Assembly (NCBI GenBank): GCA_049700455.1
Contig: JBNAVJ010000007.1
Location: 57,018-121,017, forward strand
Direction of reading: 5' to 3'
DNA length: 64,000 nucleotides
Source: JBNAVJ01 sp049700455
Lineage (GTDB): Bacteria; Bacteroidota; Ignavibacteria; Tepidaquicellales; Tepidaquicellaceae
The notes under the pieces were generated by a model. It was not told the origin of the DNA, did not search any database, and saw only the letters and a list, made by a program, of their open reading frames with translations. Below, piece by piece: positions 63,246 through 64,000 of this stretch; within the stretch, counting starts at the first letter, position 1; each line of letters begins with the position of its first letter. The position numbers and the translations under genes were made by a program.

Positions 63246-64000
63246 ATGAAAAGTTGTTACTTTATATATTTCTTACTTTTAAGTTTTATCCTGTTTAACT
63301 GTAATAAAGAGAATCCCGTTGAATCACCTCCTACTTCCTCGAATTATAATAGAATATTGACTATAGATACTTCCGGCTACACAATTGAAATGTATAGCAA
63401 GACTGCCTCTACCTTACAGGTCGGTTATAATGAACTCGGATTTAGAGTCTTAAAAGATGGCGTAGAACGTAACACAGGCTTTCTGCAATTTGTACCTATT
63501 ATGTATCACACAAGTTCGTCACATCCTACACCTGTACAGGATACATTCTACTATAATAACTTTGATAAATTGTTCACCGGCTATGCTTGTTTTATTATGA
63601 TTTCAGATACCACTTCTGTCTGGGCAGCCGATTATAACTTCAATAATGAATTAACAATTAGAAAAAGTAAGTTTGATGTATTTCCCTCACCAGTAGCACA
63701 AATCAGGTTCTGGCTTGATCTTCAAACAAATAACGTCTATCTATTGACATTAATTAAGCCCGCAAATCCCTCCACAGGGTTAAATAATTATGAAATTATT
63801 TTGCATAGAACTCCCGACCAAACTGTATACTACGAAGTGGATTCAGCGGAATTTTTTATCAGACCCTGGATGCCAGCTCATGGACACGGCTCCTCTAATA
63901 ACATAAATCCTGCTTTTACAGGCAATGGTAAATATGAAGGAAAAGTTAATTTCACTATGCCGGGACAATGGTACGTATATGATTCAATAAAAGTTAATAA
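63246..64000 (+). CDS. Lipoprotein with YtkA/FixH-like domain (partial, runs off the right edge)
   Basis: An open reading frame starts at ATG 63246 and has no stop before the window ends (at least 251 residues). It opens with a hydrophobic stretch and a lipobox-like LFNC (Cys about 19). Near the edge, WMPAHGHGSSNNIN followed by GNGKYEGKVNFTMPGQWYVYDSI resembles the YtkA/FixH-like fold often found with copper or oxidase proteins. The rest is beta-rich and unrecognised. The true stop lies outside the window. Confidence 0.6.
   Translation, partial: MKSCYFIYFLLLSFILFNCNKENPVESPPTSSNYNRILTIDTSGYTIEMYSKTASTLQVGYNELGFRVLKDGVERNTGFLQFVPIMYHTSSSHPTPVQDTFYYNNFDKLFTGYACFIMISDTTSVWAADYNFNNELTIRKSKFDVFPSPVAQIRFWLDLQTNNVYLLTLIKPANPSTGLNNYEIILHRTPDQTVYYEVDSAEFFIRPWMPAHGHGSSNNINPAFTGNGKYEGKVNFTMPGQWYVYDSIKVN

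Noticed and set aside
1..64000. CRISPR arrays, insertion sequences or prophage genes
   Set aside because: I saw no regularly spaced repeats, transposase, integrase or phage structural motifs in the coding sequences read.

Overview
The window looks like a chromosomal segment of a low-GC, Gram-negative member of the Bacteroidota/Chlorobi-type lineage, most likely Ignavibacteria. This is inferred from two secreted proteins with a C-terminal 'QNFPNPFN' type IX secretion sorting domain, a short (285-residue) Bacteroidota-style primary sigma factor, lipid A/heptose genes, parvulin foldases, lipoproteins with typical lipoboxes, and sparse Shine-Dalgarno sites. I see no insertion sequence, prophage or CRISPR array. 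Gene density is high; only one gap (1599-1923) exceeds 300 bases.

Layout. 1-1.6 kb: the end of an MBL-fold RNase/hydrolase and a convergent glycogen synthase. 1.9-9.3 kb (+): envelope genes, namely two parvulin-type foldases, a VWA membrane protein, a T9SS cargo protein and an outer-membrane barrel, ending at a clear terminator. 9.4-13.6 kb (+): a heterodimeric ABC exporter and RdgB. 13.5-19.1 kb: small metabolic genes, two tRNA-Arg genes plus a decayed third copy, an M13 peptidase and a sphingolipid-desaturase-like protein. 19.4-26.8 kb (-): the str operon (rpsL-rpsG-fusA), a tRNA-Ile, tuf, and the first four S10-operon genes (rpsJ-rplC-rplD-rplW). That run stops after rplW and is followed by the primary sigma factor. 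27-30.5 kb (-): yigZ, pcm, diadenylate cyclase and an OPA-type transporter.

30.7-35.2 kb (-) holds the most unusual locus. It encodes an octopine-dehydrogenase-family enzyme, a single-chain B12-binding/glutamate-mutase-like protein, an asparagine-synthetase-like protein without its glutaminase cysteine, and a small thioredoxin-fold protein, all packed behind one strong ribosome binding site. I infer a pathway that rearranges, reductively conjugates and amidates an amino acid; no product is known to me. 35.4-42.3 kb (+): scpA-scpB-rluB-lysS, a CBS-like/cystathionine-lyase-like pair (probable reverse transsulfuration) and a PAP2 phosphatase.

42.3-49.6 kb (-): a long run headed by iscR-iscS-iscA and continuing with a Tat-exported superoxide dismutase, three lipoproteins, a [2Fe-2S] ferredoxin, a GT9 glycosyltransferase, a DUF3108 protein and QueE. 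This ties Fe-S supply to oxidative-stress and envelope functions. 49.7-58.7 kb (-): tRNA-Glu, a saccharopine-dehydrogenase-like protein, a T9SS-secreted agmatine/peptidylarginine-deiminase-like protein, hldD, a Nudix protein, DNA polymerase I and a POT-like transporter. 58.7-64 kb: a lipoprotein, a convergent UDP-xylose synthase/UDP-glucose dehydrogenase pair, an NfeD/stomatin pair, and the start of a lipoprotein with a YtkA-like segment that runs off the edge.

All functional assignments come from reading protein motifs by eye; no database search was run.
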